Source: JBJHCA01 sp050485785
GTDB taxonomy: Bacteria > Bacteroidota > Bacteroidia > Chitinophagales > Saprospiraceae
DNA length: 29,632 bases
Assembly (NCBI GenBank): GCA_050485785.1
Contig: JBJHCA010000040.1
Location: 1 to 29,632 of the forward strand
Reading direction: 5' to 3'
Shown: piece after piece, positions 7,923-15,470 of the stretch
Position numbering within the stretch: the stretch's first letter is position 1
Layout: each line of letters starts with the position of its first letter
Notes under the pieces: generated by a model
Told to the model about the DNA's origin: nothing
The model's input: the letters and a program-made list of their open reading frames with translations, nothing else
The model's database searches: none
Made by a program: the position numbers and the translations under genes

Positions 7923-8480
7923 TCAGTTTCCGAGGTATCGGTTCAGCTTTTCGAGATCTTCTTCTATGGCCTCCATGAGCGACTGGCAGGTTTGATCAAA
8001 CAGCTGACGGCTTGAGTCAATGCGCTCCTGCTCGGATTCCATCTCAGCAGTGGCATGGCTTACTTTTTCTTCGTAACCGGCTATCTGTGCCTGGAGCTGT
8101 TTTACTTTTTCCCGGTACTTTTCTATCATTTCCGTTACGTGCTCGATCTGCTGCTTGCGTTCTTTCACCCGCTTCTGCAAGCGATCCTCTGCCTCGCGGG
8201 AAAACTGAGCCTGCTCTTTGCCGAGGTAGTCAAGATAATACTGTGCCGTTTTCATGAGCTCCTCCCGGGTTACATCCAATGCCTGCGCAGCGGCAAATGC
8301 AGACTGGAAGCGGGTTGACTCGTCCAGTGGCAAGTGCTCCATGGCTTTAAGGCTGCGCTTAAATCGCAGGTAATCAAAGCCCTGCTTTTGTCTGGAAGTC
8401 AGCTTGGAGAGTAAAAATTCAGCACTGCGCTCATCAATGGCCAGTGCATTGGGAAACAGATCTTTGACAGTATCAGCCAT
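7923..8480 (-). CDS. Hypothetical helical / coiled-coil protein
   Basis: 185 residues, not recognised. There is no signal peptide or membrane segment, so it should be cytosolic. Residues 1-85 look like a small helical domain (AEFLLSKLTSRQKQGFDYLR and following). About 86-165 is a heptad-like, charged coiled coil starting at YLGKEQAQFSREAEDRLQKR. The C-terminus ends in short amphipathic helices. A consensus -7 box just upstream at 8496-8503 with a leader of roughly ten bases supports the ATG at 8480 and shows that this is a real, separately transcribed gene. Downstream (7799-7922) lies only a short gap facing the convergent lipoprotein gene. A scaffold or adaptor role is possible but unsupported. 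Confidence 0.7.
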   Translation of the reverse strand: MADTVKDLFPNALAIDERSAEFLLSKLTSRQKQGFDYLRFKRSLKAMEHLPLDESTRFQSAFAAAQALDVTREELMKTAQYYLDYLGKEQAQFSREAEDRLQKRVKERKQQIEHVTEMIEKYREKVKQLQAQIAGYEEKVSHATAEMESEQERIDSSRQLFDQTCQSLMEAIEEDLEKLNRYLGN

Positions 8481-8495
8481 GGTCTAAAATTTGCC

Positions 8496-8503
8496 CAAAG
8501 GTA
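8496..8503 (-). promoter_or_regulatory. -7 promoter box TACCTTTG (minus strand)
   Basis: The plus strand reads CAAAGGTA, the reverse complement of the TAnnTTTG consensus. It lies 16 bases upstream of the ATG of the coiled-coil gene, giving a nearly leaderless transcript. Confidence 0.6.
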
Positions 8504-8542
8504 AGGATTTCCATCTCAAAAAGTAGCCTCCGGCAGGGCAAG

Positions 8543-9187
8543 CTATTCAGAGATCCCCTGATTGATGGCGTACCTGATCAGCTCCGGTGTACTTTGCAAC
8601 TTGAGTTTTCGCATAATGTTCTTCCGGTGTGTGTACACGGTGTGCGGACTTAAATGCAAAATCATACCTATTTTATTAGCTGAATGGCCTTCTGCAACCA
8701 GCTTCACTATCTCCAGTTCCCGGTTACTGAGTTGCGATTTTTTGCAATGCGGTTCGATTTCCACCCCCATACTTTTGTCAAGCAACAATTGCAGTACTTT
8801 GTTACAGTAGAATCGCTCACCTCGTGTAGCGGCATGCAGGGCATTCACCATTTCTGCCCTGTCGCACTGAGGAGTCAGAAATCCCGGAATCTTCCACTCA
8901 ATTGCCTTCATTACATTGGCCGGATCGTTGTCATTACTGATGATTAAAAACCGGCAATTCTTCAATTCATTCCGCAGATGAGCCAAACCTTCAAGCCCGT
9001 TCCAGCCATCGGCCTGATAATCGCATATCAGTACGTCCACCGCTGTTTTACCTGCCTCCACCAATGTGGCCTCGTAGTGGTCACTCTCCCCCACTATTTC
9101 AAATCGCCGGTCGCGCTCTGCAATATATCTAATGCCTGCACGGAGTAAAAAATGCGGGAGGGCTATATGTATTCGGGACGGACTCAA
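8543..9187 (-). CDS. NarL/FixJ-type response regulator with degenerate receiver
   Basis: 214 residues: receiver domain at about 5-125 and LuxR-type helix-turn-helix at about 149-205 (LSNRELEIVKLVAEGHSANKIGM, then LSPHTVYTHRKNIMRKL). The phospho-acceptor Asp56 in VLICDY is kept. The acidic pair that normally precedes HPLFRxGL is replaced by Leu-Pro, and the conserved lysine of the GxLxK motif is a proline (GFLTPQCD). Magnesium-dependent phosphorylation is therefore doubtful, and the protein may be controlled in another way. No ATG is available at the N-terminus: an in-frame stop lies four codons upstream and the TTG at 9187 directly precedes the first beta strand, so TTG is taken as start. A good -7 box lies at 9230-9237. 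No histidine kinase is next to it. It is divergent from pnuC. Confidence 0.82.
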   Translation of the reverse strand: MSPSRIHIALPHFLLRAGIRYIAERDRRFEIVGESDHYEATLVEAGKTAVDVLICDYQADGWNGLEGLAHLRNELKNCRFLIISNDNDPANVMKAIEWKIPGFLTPQCDRAEMVNALHAATRGERFYCNKVLQLLLDKSMGVEIEPHCKKSQLSNRELEIVKLVAEGHSANKIGMILHLSPHTVYTHRKNIMRKLKLQSTPELIRYAINQGISE

Positions 9188-9229
9188 TATTGCAAGCTAT
9201 TTTTAATTAGATTCAATCAAAATAAAGTG

Positions 9230-9237
9230 CAAAAGTA
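9230..9237 (-). promoter_or_regulatory. -7 promoter box TACTTTTG (minus strand)
   Basis: The plus strand reads CAAAAGTA, an exact reverse complement of TAnnTTTG. It sits 43 bases upstream of the TTG start of the response regulator, with a possible TTG (plus CAA at 9254-9256) upstream as a -33 element. Confidence 0.6.
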
Positions 9238-9330
9238 ATGAATTCAGGTAAATCAATGGTCCCGGCAGGAAGAAATTTAACAGGTGTTTTTAGGCAAAAA
9301 TCAGAAAGTCAGTGCATTGAATCATGGTTT

Positions 9331-9356
9331 TGCATGTAATAACAATTGGACATGCA
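9331..9356. promoter_or_regulatory. Candidate operator: inverted repeat TGCATGT-n12-ACATGCA
   Basis: Two perfect 7-base half sites separated by 12 bases lie just upstream of the pnuC -7 box (9374-9381) and cover the place where the -33 element should be; a TTG at 9346-9348 falls within the spacer. This position suits repression of the nicotinamide riboside salvage operon. The cognate regulator is not identified. Confidence 0.4.
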
Positions 9357-9373
9357 TGGCCTGAAATTTTATA

Positions 9374-9381
9374 TACCTTTG
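9374..9381 (+). promoter_or_regulatory. -7 promoter box TACCTTTG for pnuC
   Basis: An exact TAnnTTTG match, followed by CCGCC, ends 19 bases before the pnuC ATG. A TTG at 9346-9348 is near the expected -33 position. Confidence 0.65.
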
Positions 9382-9400
9382 CCGCCTACATAATCCGGGT

Positions 9401-10009
9401 ATGTTCGATTCAATTCCGGAAGCATTACAGGCCATGCGTTATTCAGAACTACTGGCCGTAGTTACCGGACTACTTTACATTTTGTTTGCGGCACGGGGCA
9501 GTATCTGGTGCTGGCTCTTTGGTTTTATCAGCAGTAGCCTCTGGGCGTATGCAGCCTTGGTTCATTTCAAACTTTATGCCGATTTCTTTTTGCAGTTGGT
9601 CTATGTAGCGGCAGCAGTATATGGGTGGTTAGTTTGGAACAGACACCGTCAACAACAAAAAGATATCATCAAAGTATCCACCATGAAGTGGACCGATCAT
9701 CTTTTCATCATTGGAGCCGGTACAGTATTGTCTGTGATTTCAACCTTACTGCTGATCCGTTTTACGGATGCACAGATGCCCTGGCTTGACACTTTTACTA
9801 CAGTTTTCAGCTTGCTAACCACATGGCTTATCATTCAGCGTAAAATAGAGAACTGGATCTACTGGATAGTGATCGACATAGTTTATATCTACCTCTATTA
9901 TGAAAGGGGCGGATATTTATTTATGCTGTTGTTTATAGTGTATACCCTGCTGGCCGTTGCAGGTTATCTGAATTGGAGAAAGCAGTTTCGGCAGCAACAC
10001 ATTGTATAG
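9401..10009 (+). CDS. pnuC: PnuC-type nicotinamide riboside transporter
   Basis: 202 residues with about seven hydrophobic segments. PnuC hallmarks are clear: the aromatic WCWLFGFISSSLWAYAAL segment, LYADFFLQLVYVAAAVYGW and the W-rich loop that follows, then a second half with NWIYWIVIDIVYIYLYY. Members import vitamins by facilitated diffusion across the inner membrane, with trapping by a cytosolic kinase. The next gene encodes a NadR-type ribosylnicotinamide kinase 24 bases downstream, so nicotinamide riboside rather than thiamine or riboflavin is the likely cargo. The promoter box at 9374-9381 and the inverted repeat at 9331-9356 are the likely control sites; I saw no riboswitch in the short leader. 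Confidence 0.9.
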   Translation: MFDSIPEALQAMRYSELLAVVTGLLYILFAARGSIWCWLFGFISSSLWAYAALVHFKLYADFFLQLVYVAAAVYGWLVWNRHRQQQKDIIKVSTMKWTDHLFIIGAGTVLSVISTLLLIRFTDAQMPWLDTFTTVFSLLTTWLIIQRKIENWIYWIVIDIVYIYLYYERGGYLFMLLFIVYTLLAVAGYLNWRKQFRQQHIV

Positions 10010-10033
10010 TCAACCATCATTAAAAAAAGTACC

Positions 10034-10564
10034 ATGTACCGCTATGTTATTACCGGTCCGGAATGTTCCGGCAAAACCACTTTGGCCGAATCCCTCGGTA
10101 CTTTGTTTCAGGCACCGGTTATTGAAGAAACAGCACGACGCTGGCTGAGTACCCATCCCGGGCAATACACATTGAATGATGTATTGTACATGGCAGATTT
10201 GCACTTTCAGGAAATGGTGTCCGGAAATTTTTCAGCAGCCGGAGTACAGATTAGCGATACCGGAATGCTGGAGTTTATCATTTGGCTGAAAGACAAGTTT
10301 GATCATACCGAACCCGACATAGTCCGGCAATTTGTAGAACTACCGGTTCAGTATTATTTGCTCTGTGAACCCGAAATGGAATGGGTGCCTGATCCGCTCA
10401 GAGAAGATCCGGAACGAAGAACTGAATTGTTTGAGATGTACAGACAATTCCTTGTGGATGCCGAAAAACCCTTTATTATTGTTTCAGGTACTCAGGAACA
10501 AAGACTTAGAACAGCCATGGCACTTATCTGCGATGATCTGGGGTCACCGGATCTATTCCTGTAA
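10034..10564 (+). CDS. NadR-type ribosylnicotinamide kinase (AAA ATPase)
   Basis: 176 residues consisting only of the P-loop kinase domain of NadR, without the adenylyltransferase or helix-turn-helix domains of the enteric protein. The Walker A motif is GPECSGKTT at 8-16. VIEETARRWL and the aspartate in QISDTGMLEFIIWLK follow as in NadR kinases, and a C-terminal RTELFEMYRQFL is typical. It phosphorylates imported nicotinamide riboside to NMN and so traps it for NAD synthesis, in line with the pnuC gene just upstream. The last 12 bases overlap the end of the convergent upp gene, so both stop codons lie inside the other gene. I leave the symbol empty because it is only the kinase part of nadR. 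Confidence 0.87.
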   Translation: MYRYVITGPECSGKTTLAESLGTLFQAPVIEETARRWLSTHPGQYTLNDVLYMADLHFQEMVSGNFSAAGVQISDTGMLEFIIWLKDKFDHTEPDIVRQFVELPVQYYLLCEPEMEWVPDPLREDPERRTELFEMYRQFLVDAEKPFIIVSGTQEQRLRTAMALICDDLGSPDLFL

Positions 10565-11203
10565 CTTTTCACCATACGAAAGATCGCCGGCATCGCCCAG
10601 CCCGGGAACTATATACGATTTCGCCGTCAGTTCATCATCAATGGCTCCCGCCCATATATGAAGGTTTTCGTGATACCGAAGCACGTTTTCAACACCTTGT
10701 GCTGAAGCAATGGCGGTAACCACGTGAATGGAAGCCGGTTTACCGTAGCGCAGAAGTTCGCGTATAGCGATGTTAATACTGGAACCGGTAGCCAGCATGG
10801 GATCACAAAGAACCAACACCGCCCCTTTTATGGATGGGCATGATATATATTCGAGATTGATCTCAAAATTTCCCCCTTTGTGATGTTTGCGATACGCGGA
10901 AATAAATGCGTTATCAGCATCGTCAAAGTAATTGAGCATTCCTTGATGGAATGGCAGCCCCGCTCGTAAAATGGTAGCCAATACAACTCGTTCGGCAGGC
11001 ATATTGACCGATGCAATGCCCAAAGGAGTTTCAATTTCCCGGGATTCGTATTTCAGTGATGTGCTCAGATGGTAAGCCAGCACTTCTGCCATGCGTTCCA
11101 TGTTTCTCCTGAAGCGCATTCTGTCATGCTGAACATTGACATCCCGCAATTGAGCTATAAACCGGTTGGCAATGGTGTTGTGCTCACTTAAATTAAATAT
11201 CAT
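10553..11203 (-). CDS. upp: Uracil phosphoribosyltransferase
   Basis: 216 residues. It converts uracil and PRPP to UMP in pyrimidine salvage. Visible signatures are ILRAGLPFHQGM at about 78-90, the PRPP-binding loop VLVLCDPMLATGSS at 129-142, and the C-terminal uracil-binding YIVPGLGDAGDLSYG. Length is normal for the family. The ATG overlaps the stop of the upstream FemAB/GNAT-like gene (ATGA), so translation is probably coupled; the 3' end overlaps the convergent kinase gene by 12 bases. Being third in a transcript with two surface-glycan or acyl-transfer genes is unusual for upp. Confidence 0.93.
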   Translation of the reverse strand: MIFNLSEHNTIANRFIAQLRDVNVQHDRMRFRRNMERMAEVLAYHLSTSLKYESREIETPLGIASVNMPAERVVLATILRAGLPFHQGMLNYFDDADNAFISAYRKHHKGGNFEINLEYISCPSIKGAVLVLCDPMLATGSSINIAIRELLRYGKPASIHVVTAIASAQGVENVLRYHENLHIWAGAIDDELTAKSYIVPGLGDAGDLSYGEKLQE

Positions 11204-12183
11204 GATCGATGTTGGCTTTGATTAATATCTCTGACCCAGCGGTTCACTTTCTCAGCCCAAAATAGCGATACCTGCTCATAATATGGCAACCTGCCGCCGG
11301 AAATTTTAACACTCTTTTTGGTGTAAGCTCCCAATCCCTCAAAAAAAGCAGGATCCAAAGGTATTCCCGGTTGCTCTTCAAGATGCAGGGCATTGGGTCT
11401 GTCAGCATGCGTTCTTACCAGCATATCAAATAAAAAATGCAGGGCATTCACCCGGCTGCCTTCTGCAGAAGCGCCTCCCGCCAATTGATAGATCCGGCCA
11501 TGACTGTACACAAAAAATCCCACGGCCAGTAGATTGCCCTGTTTGTCGATTACTCCGGAAGGAAATCCCGTACCTCTATGCAAAAGCTGATACATTATCC
11601 TCAGCAAGCTGTGGTAGTTCCTCCTGCCTTTACTGTCCTTTTTCCTGACAAGGTGCTCAAGATAGAAATCGGCAATCTTTTCAGGCTTGAGTGCATTTAT
11701 GATGCGCAAATGCCCTCCGTATGTCACTTCCACTTTCTTTTTGAAATTCTCTGAATAGCCCCTGGCTATGGATTCATAAGGCTGCATAAGCGGTAGCACG
11801 AAACGCGATTTCTCATCGACTCTCATGTCAGAACCGGCTTCCGGCTTATGGGGTATATCAGATAACACGATGCTGTACTGATCCACCGCCTTGCTGAGCA
11901 CGGCATACAATGCCTCCATACGGGGCTTTGACAAAACATGCACTGAGTAAGGTCCCAGCTGTGGCACCCAGTCAGGATTCACAGCTGTTTTCCGGCCCAA
12001 GCGGGTTTTTACCGGAACCGGCATCACACTTTCATAATCTCCTTCTACCAATGCCAGCCAGCTCTCGGCAGTATTGTCCAGATACCAGCTGTACCCGGAC
12101 ACATGCCCGCTTCCGGCATAATGCACGCAGGAATCATATTTGAGCACATCCAGATTCTCTCTGGTTTCAATGCGTATTTTCAT
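11200..12183 (-). CDS. FemAB/GNAT-like acyltransferase
   Basis: 327 residues. The layout suggests two GNAT-type folds as in FemAB-like proteins: an N-terminal half with HYAGSGHVSGYSWYLD and WVPQLGPYSV, and a C-terminal half with AVGFFVYSHGRIYQLAGGAS then HFLFDMLVRTHADRP, which resembles the acyl-donor binding part of such enzymes. Members transfer aminoacyl or acyl groups, often to cell-wall or lipid precursors, but many in Bacteroidota are uncharacterised. The gene starts 17 bases inside the upstream polysaccharide deacetylase-like gene and ends in the upp start codon, so the three are one transcript. There is no signal peptide. The fold call is moderate; substrate unknown. Confidence 0.65.
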   Translation of the reverse strand: MKIRIETRENLDVLKYDSCVHYAGSGHVSGYSWYLDNTAESWLALVEGDYESVMPVPVKTRLGRKTAVNPDWVPQLGPYSVHVLSKPRMEALYAVLSKAVDQYSIVLSDIPHKPEAGSDMRVDEKSRFVLPLMQPYESIARGYSENFKKKVEVTYGGHLRIINALKPEKIADFYLEHLVRKKDSKGRRNYHSLLRIMYQLLHRGTGFPSGVIDKQGNLLAVGFFVYSHGRIYQLAGGASAEGSRVNALHFLFDMLVRTHADRPNALHLEEQPGIPLDPAFFEGLGAYTKKSVKISGGRLPYYEQVSLFWAEKVNRWVRDINQSQHRS

Positions 12184-13555
12184 GTTGGGTTAGTTGCAAA
12201 AGATGATGGAACACCGCGTCCCAGCCTCCCCAGCCATCAGCCGGATCAAATGAGCTATTGTGCCAGATGAAGGTTAAACTGCCACCTGTACCTTTCAGTT
12301 CATTCCACAACTCTTCTGTTTTAAGAATAGCTTCTTCAGGCTTCAGGTTCATATAGTTTTTCAGGGTCACATCCATAAGACCAAAGGGGTAAACTGTGAG
12401 GGTCGTTACTTTTTCCTCTTTCAGGTCATACCACGTAAATGGGTTCGCCGTACCGGCTCGCCATCCGGGTGCATCGGCAAAGCCCATGCTGTAATCAGAC
12501 GTAATGCCCGCTCCTGTCAGATGGCGAAAAGTTTCCGGAATCCGGAATCGCAAAAAATGCTGCCTGCTGATCGTTATTTCTCGTCCGGTGATGAATTCTA
12601 ATAATGACTTTTCAGCTTTGAACATGGCCGGACCATCTGCATCTGAGCTCTCATACGAAGGATGAAGTCCGGGCTCCCAGTGCTCACTAAGCTTTCTGAT
12701 AAGGTGCTCCCAGGATTCTTTTTTGTATCGGGATCCCGAATCATACCGGCTGTTCCCTCCGATCTGAAAAAATACCCGTGGCTTCAGTTCCAACTTACGT
12801 GTACTGCTCACTAGCTGATCATATGTGTCAAAAGGGTCATCTTTTCTGCCTGACCATATGGCCATTTCTTCCACTAACTTTCCTGTATGGCCACCTAGCA
12901 GATGTTTGCACCAGCGGTATGCCAGATACCACGGCTTTTTATTGCGGTACTTCCAGGGCAAATCGATATCCAACGTTACCTGCACCTTAGGCACGGTATC
13001 TGCGGGAGGACTCGAAACCAGCCCCTCTGTAAATAACCATTGATGCAGCAATTGAATCCACCGGTCAGCTACCGGGATGATTCCTGCACCGGCACGGTAA
13101 AGTATGGCTGAAGTGGATATAAACCGCTGATGATGATCCCTTTCGGCAATAACATACTCCTCATATCTGCTCAAATGAATAAAGATCTCCGCTACCGGAT
13201 CAGGAGCTCCCGATTCGGAATCCAAAGTCCACGAAGGCAGGCCTTCAAACCACTGTGGCTCAACGGTCAGATCAATTTCTCCCCCGCTCACCATCACTTC
13301 GTGACGCAGAATATCGGCTTCAGGGTCATTGGTTTCTTCTTTAATGGCAGATTCAGCATAGCTGCCGGTTAGTTTTGGGATATCTCTTTGTGCTGCATAG
13401 ATCAGCTTTTTAGTCTCATTCCCGGAATGATAAAATTTTTCTGCGTTGTCCGTCAGTAAAAACCGGATGCCCATGGCAGGGCCAAGCACATGCTCAAACA
13501 TATACCGGATTCTGGGTGAATCCATGGCTAAAACAAGCACTTCCGGAGTTTCCAT
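12167..13555 (-). CDS. Polysaccharide deacetylase family protein
   Basis: 462 residues. The N-terminal part (about 1-185) is a separate domain of unknown role, found in this group of Bacteroidota proteins. The C-terminal part resembles a NodB-type deacetylase: VTLDIDLPW with Asp196 and Asp198, RVFFQIGGNSRYD, a metal-site-like histidine in GLHPSYESS (His298), and SRQHFLRFRIPETFRHL leading to GITSDYSMGFAD. Such enzymes remove acetyl groups from sugar polymers. No signal peptide is visible, so the substrate may be a cytosolic or lipid-linked glycan. It is first in a three-gene transcript with the FemAB/GNAT-like gene and upp, divergent from fabH. Confidence 0.75.
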   Translation of the reverse strand: METPEVLVLAMDSPRIRYMFEHVLGPAMGIRFLLTDNAEKFYHSGNETKKLIYAAQRDIPKLTGSYAESAIKEETNDPEADILRHEVMVSGGEIDLTVEPQWFEGLPSWTLDSESGAPDPVAEIFIHLSRYEEYVIAERDHHQRFISTSAILYRAGAGIIPVADRWIQLLHQWLFTEGLVSSPPADTVPKVQVTLDIDLPWKYRNKKPWYLAYRWCKHLLGGHTGKLVEEMAIWSGRKDDPFDTYDQLVSSTRKLELKPRVFFQIGGNSRYDSGSRYKKESWEHLIRKLSEHWEPGLHPSYESSDADGPAMFKAEKSLLEFITGREITISRQHFLRFRIPETFRHLTGAGITSDYSMGFADAPGWRAGTANPFTWYDLKEEKVTTLTVYPFGLMDVTLKNYMNLKPEEAILKTEELWNELKGTGGSLTFIWHNSSFDPADGWGGWDAVFHHLLQLTQHENTH

Positions 13556-13605
13556 TTTTGAGATTTTACATGCACTTACCGGGTAAGCCTTCGGCTAAAA
13601 ATTCA

Positions 13606-13613
13606 TACCTTGG
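13606..13613 (+). promoter_or_regulatory. Probable -7 promoter box TACCTTGG for fabH
   Basis: One mismatch to TAnnTTTG, followed by CGCC as at the other promoters of this window. It would give a leader of roughly 50 bases before the fabH ATG. Confidence 0.4.
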
Positions 13614-13673
13614 CGCCCCCATCCGTACTGAATGATTATCAAATATTCTGCAAATTAACAACAATAATAAAGT

Positions 13674-14660
13674 ATGATCAAAGCTGCCATTACAGGAGTT
13701 CACGGTTTTTTGCCCGATTACGTGCTCACCAACAAAGAACTCGAGTCCATGGTTGATACTTCCGATGAGTGGATCAGAACGCGGACAGGTATCACGGAGC
13801 GGCGTTTGCTCAAAGGTGAAAACCGTGGTGTGTCTGAATTAGGGGCCGGTGCAGTTAAAGGCCTGCTTGAGAAAACCAACACTGACCCCATGGATGTTGA
13901 AGTGGTCATCTTTGCAACAGTTACTGCCGATATGATCTTTCCGGATACTGCCAATACAGTATCTGACATTGTTGGTATGAAAAATGCATTCGGCTTTGAC
14001 ATTAATGCGGCCTGTTCGGGGTTTTTATTTGCCCTGTCTACCGGAGCCCGGTATATTGAATCGGGCAAATACCGTAAAGTTGTTGTTATAGGTGCCGATA
14101 AAATGTCATCCATTATCGATTATACTGATCGCGCTACGTGTATCATCTTTGGAGACGGTGGCGGAGCGGTAATGCTGGAGCCTTCAGACAACGGCTTTGG
14201 CCTTGAAGATGAAGTTCTCAAAAGTGACGGTGCCGGAAGACATTTTCTCCACATGAAAGCAGGTGGTTCGTTGAAGCCACCCAGTCACCAAACCGTTGAA
14301 AACAAGGAACACTATGTATATCAGGAAGGTCAGGCTGTATTTAAAAGTGCCGTAAAAGGCATGGCTAATGTGGTGGAAGACGTGATGAAAAGAAACAACC
14401 TGACCAATGATACAGTAAACTGGCTGGTACCCCACCAGGCCAATATCCGGATCATCGAAAGTGTGGCAGGGCTGCTAAAATTTCCCATCGAAAAAGTGAT
14501 GATCAACATCCAGCGATATGGAAACACCACTGCGGCTACGCTTCCTCTGTGCCTTTGGGAATGGGAACCCCTTATGAATAAAGGTGATAACATTATTCTT
14601 ACCGCATTTGGCGGAGGTTTTACCTGGGGAGCAACTTACATCACCTGGGCTATTGACTGA
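13674..14660 (+). CDS. fabH: Beta-ketoacyl-ACP synthase III
   Basis: 328 residues, normal length. The Cys-His-Asn triad is complete: Cys114 in NAACSGFLFAL, His254 in WLVPHQANIRII and Asn284 in IQRYGNTTAAT. The N-terminal DTSDEWIRTRTGI and the C-terminal AFGGGFTWGA are also classic. The enzyme condenses an acyl-CoA primer with malonyl-ACP to start fatty-acid synthesis in the cytosol. In Bacteroidota, branched primers are common, but primer choice cannot be read here. The gene stands alone, without plsX or rpmF before it, divergent from the deacetylase transcript. It is followed by a strong inverted repeat at 14721-14750. Confidence 0.95.
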   Translation: MIKAAITGVHGFLPDYVLTNKELESMVDTSDEWIRTRTGITERRLLKGENRGVSELGAGAVKGLLEKTNTDPMDVEVVIFATVTADMIFPDTANTVSDIVGMKNAFGFDINAACSGFLFALSTGARYIESGKYRKVVVIGADKMSSIIDYTDRATCIIFGDGGGAVMLEPSDNGFGLEDEVLKSDGAGRHFLHMKAGGSLKPPSHQTVENKEHYVYQEGQAVFKSAVKGMANVVEDVMKRNNLTNDTVNWLVPHQANIRIIESVAGLLKFPIEKVMINIQRYGNTTAATLPLCLWEWEPLMNKGDNIILTAFGGGFTWGATYITWAID

Positions 14661-14720
14661 CACTACTCACAGTGCCTTAACCGATAACCATAATTTTCGG
14701 GATTCAGTATCAATGCGGAG

Positions 14721-14750
14721 ACCTGCTATGCTTTGATCAGCATAGCAGGT
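14721..14750. terminator. Perfect 12-bp inverted repeat between convergent genes
   Basis: ACCTGCTATGCT and AGCATAGCAGGT are perfect reverse complements around a six-base loop. The site lies between the convergent ends of fabH and the Lrp-type gene, the usual place for a two-way terminator. There is no T-run on either side, so it could instead be a protein-binding or repeat element. Confidence 0.45.
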
Positions 14751-14801
14751 AATCCCGTGTCACTAGCATGATTAATTTCAAACAATAGCCGGCAGGGGCC
14801 G

Positions 14802-15278
14802 CTATTCTTCCACCTGATAATCGAACGGAAGCAGCTTGGACTCTTTCACCGTGCTCAGTGTCATCAGCGTTTTCAGCCGCTCAATCTCCTCGATCTTGCT
14901 CAGTGTTTTAAACAAGAGCTGTTCGTAGGTTGGAATATCGGCACATACTATTTTCATCAAAAAGTCGGCTTCTCCGGTGATGATATAGCACTCTACTATT
15001 TCACGAATGTCGCGTACTTTTTCAAGAAAGTTGTTCAGTGCATTTTCCTTTTGCCAGGCCAGCGAAACAAGCACAAAGGTTTTTACGTGCAATCCAATGG
15101 ATGTGGTATTTATATTGGCATGATAGCTTTCAATCACTCCTGATTGCTCCAGCTTTTTTACCCTTTCCAGTGTTGGCGCAGGCGATAAGCCGATGTTTTT
15201 TGACAGGTCAAGATTAGTGATCTTACTGTTTTCCTGTAAGATTTTAATGATGTGTAAATCAGTTTTATCCAATTTCAT
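14802..15278 (-). CDS. Lrp/AsnC family transcriptional regulator
   Basis: 158 residues. An N-terminal winged helix-turn-helix (LDKTDLHIIKILQENSKITN, then LSKNIGLSPAPTLERVKKLEQSG) is followed by an AsnC-type effector domain with VECYIITGEADFLMKIV. Such proteins form octamers that sense amino acids and control their metabolism. The neighbour upstream on the same strand is glutamate dehydrogenase, an obvious but unproven target; a terminator-like hairpin separates them, so the regulator probably has its own promoter. A weak box, TATCTTGC (plus-strand GCAAGATA at 15310-15317), lies 32 bases before the ATG. Specificity cannot be read from sequence. Confidence 0.9.
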   Translation of the reverse strand: MKLDKTDLHIIKILQENSKITNLDLSKNIGLSPAPTLERVKKLEQSGVIESYHANINTTSIGLHVKTFVLVSLAWQKENALNNFLEKVRDIREIVECYIITGEADFLMKIVCADIPTYEQLLFKTLSKIEEIERLKTLMTLSTVKESKLLPFDYQVEE

Positions 15279-15414
15279 GGAGACAAAATTTTTTGTTTGA
15301 TTTAAGGCCGCAAGATACGGCGAAATAAAATAATTAGCAAGCTAAACGGTAATATACCCAAAAAAAGTGTGTTAACTTAATATTAATGCCAAATTATTAG
15401 CCTATTAACACAAT

Positions 15415-15441
15415 AAAAAAGGCCGCCCATAAAGGCAGCCT
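15415..15441 (-). terminator. Intrinsic terminator of glutamate dehydrogenase gene
   Basis: On the minus strand AGGCTGCC pairs with GGCGGCCT (one G-T wobble) around a short loop and is followed by six T residues. It starts about 30 bases after the stop codon of the dehydrogenase gene. Confidence 0.75.
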
Positions 15442-15470
15442 CTTATGTAATAACTCAATAAACCAATTTG

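Noticed and set aside
9188..9400. A riboswitch before pnuC
   Set aside because: The leader from the promoter box to the start is only about a dozen bases, too short for a riboswitch, and no thiamine or flavin motif was seen.
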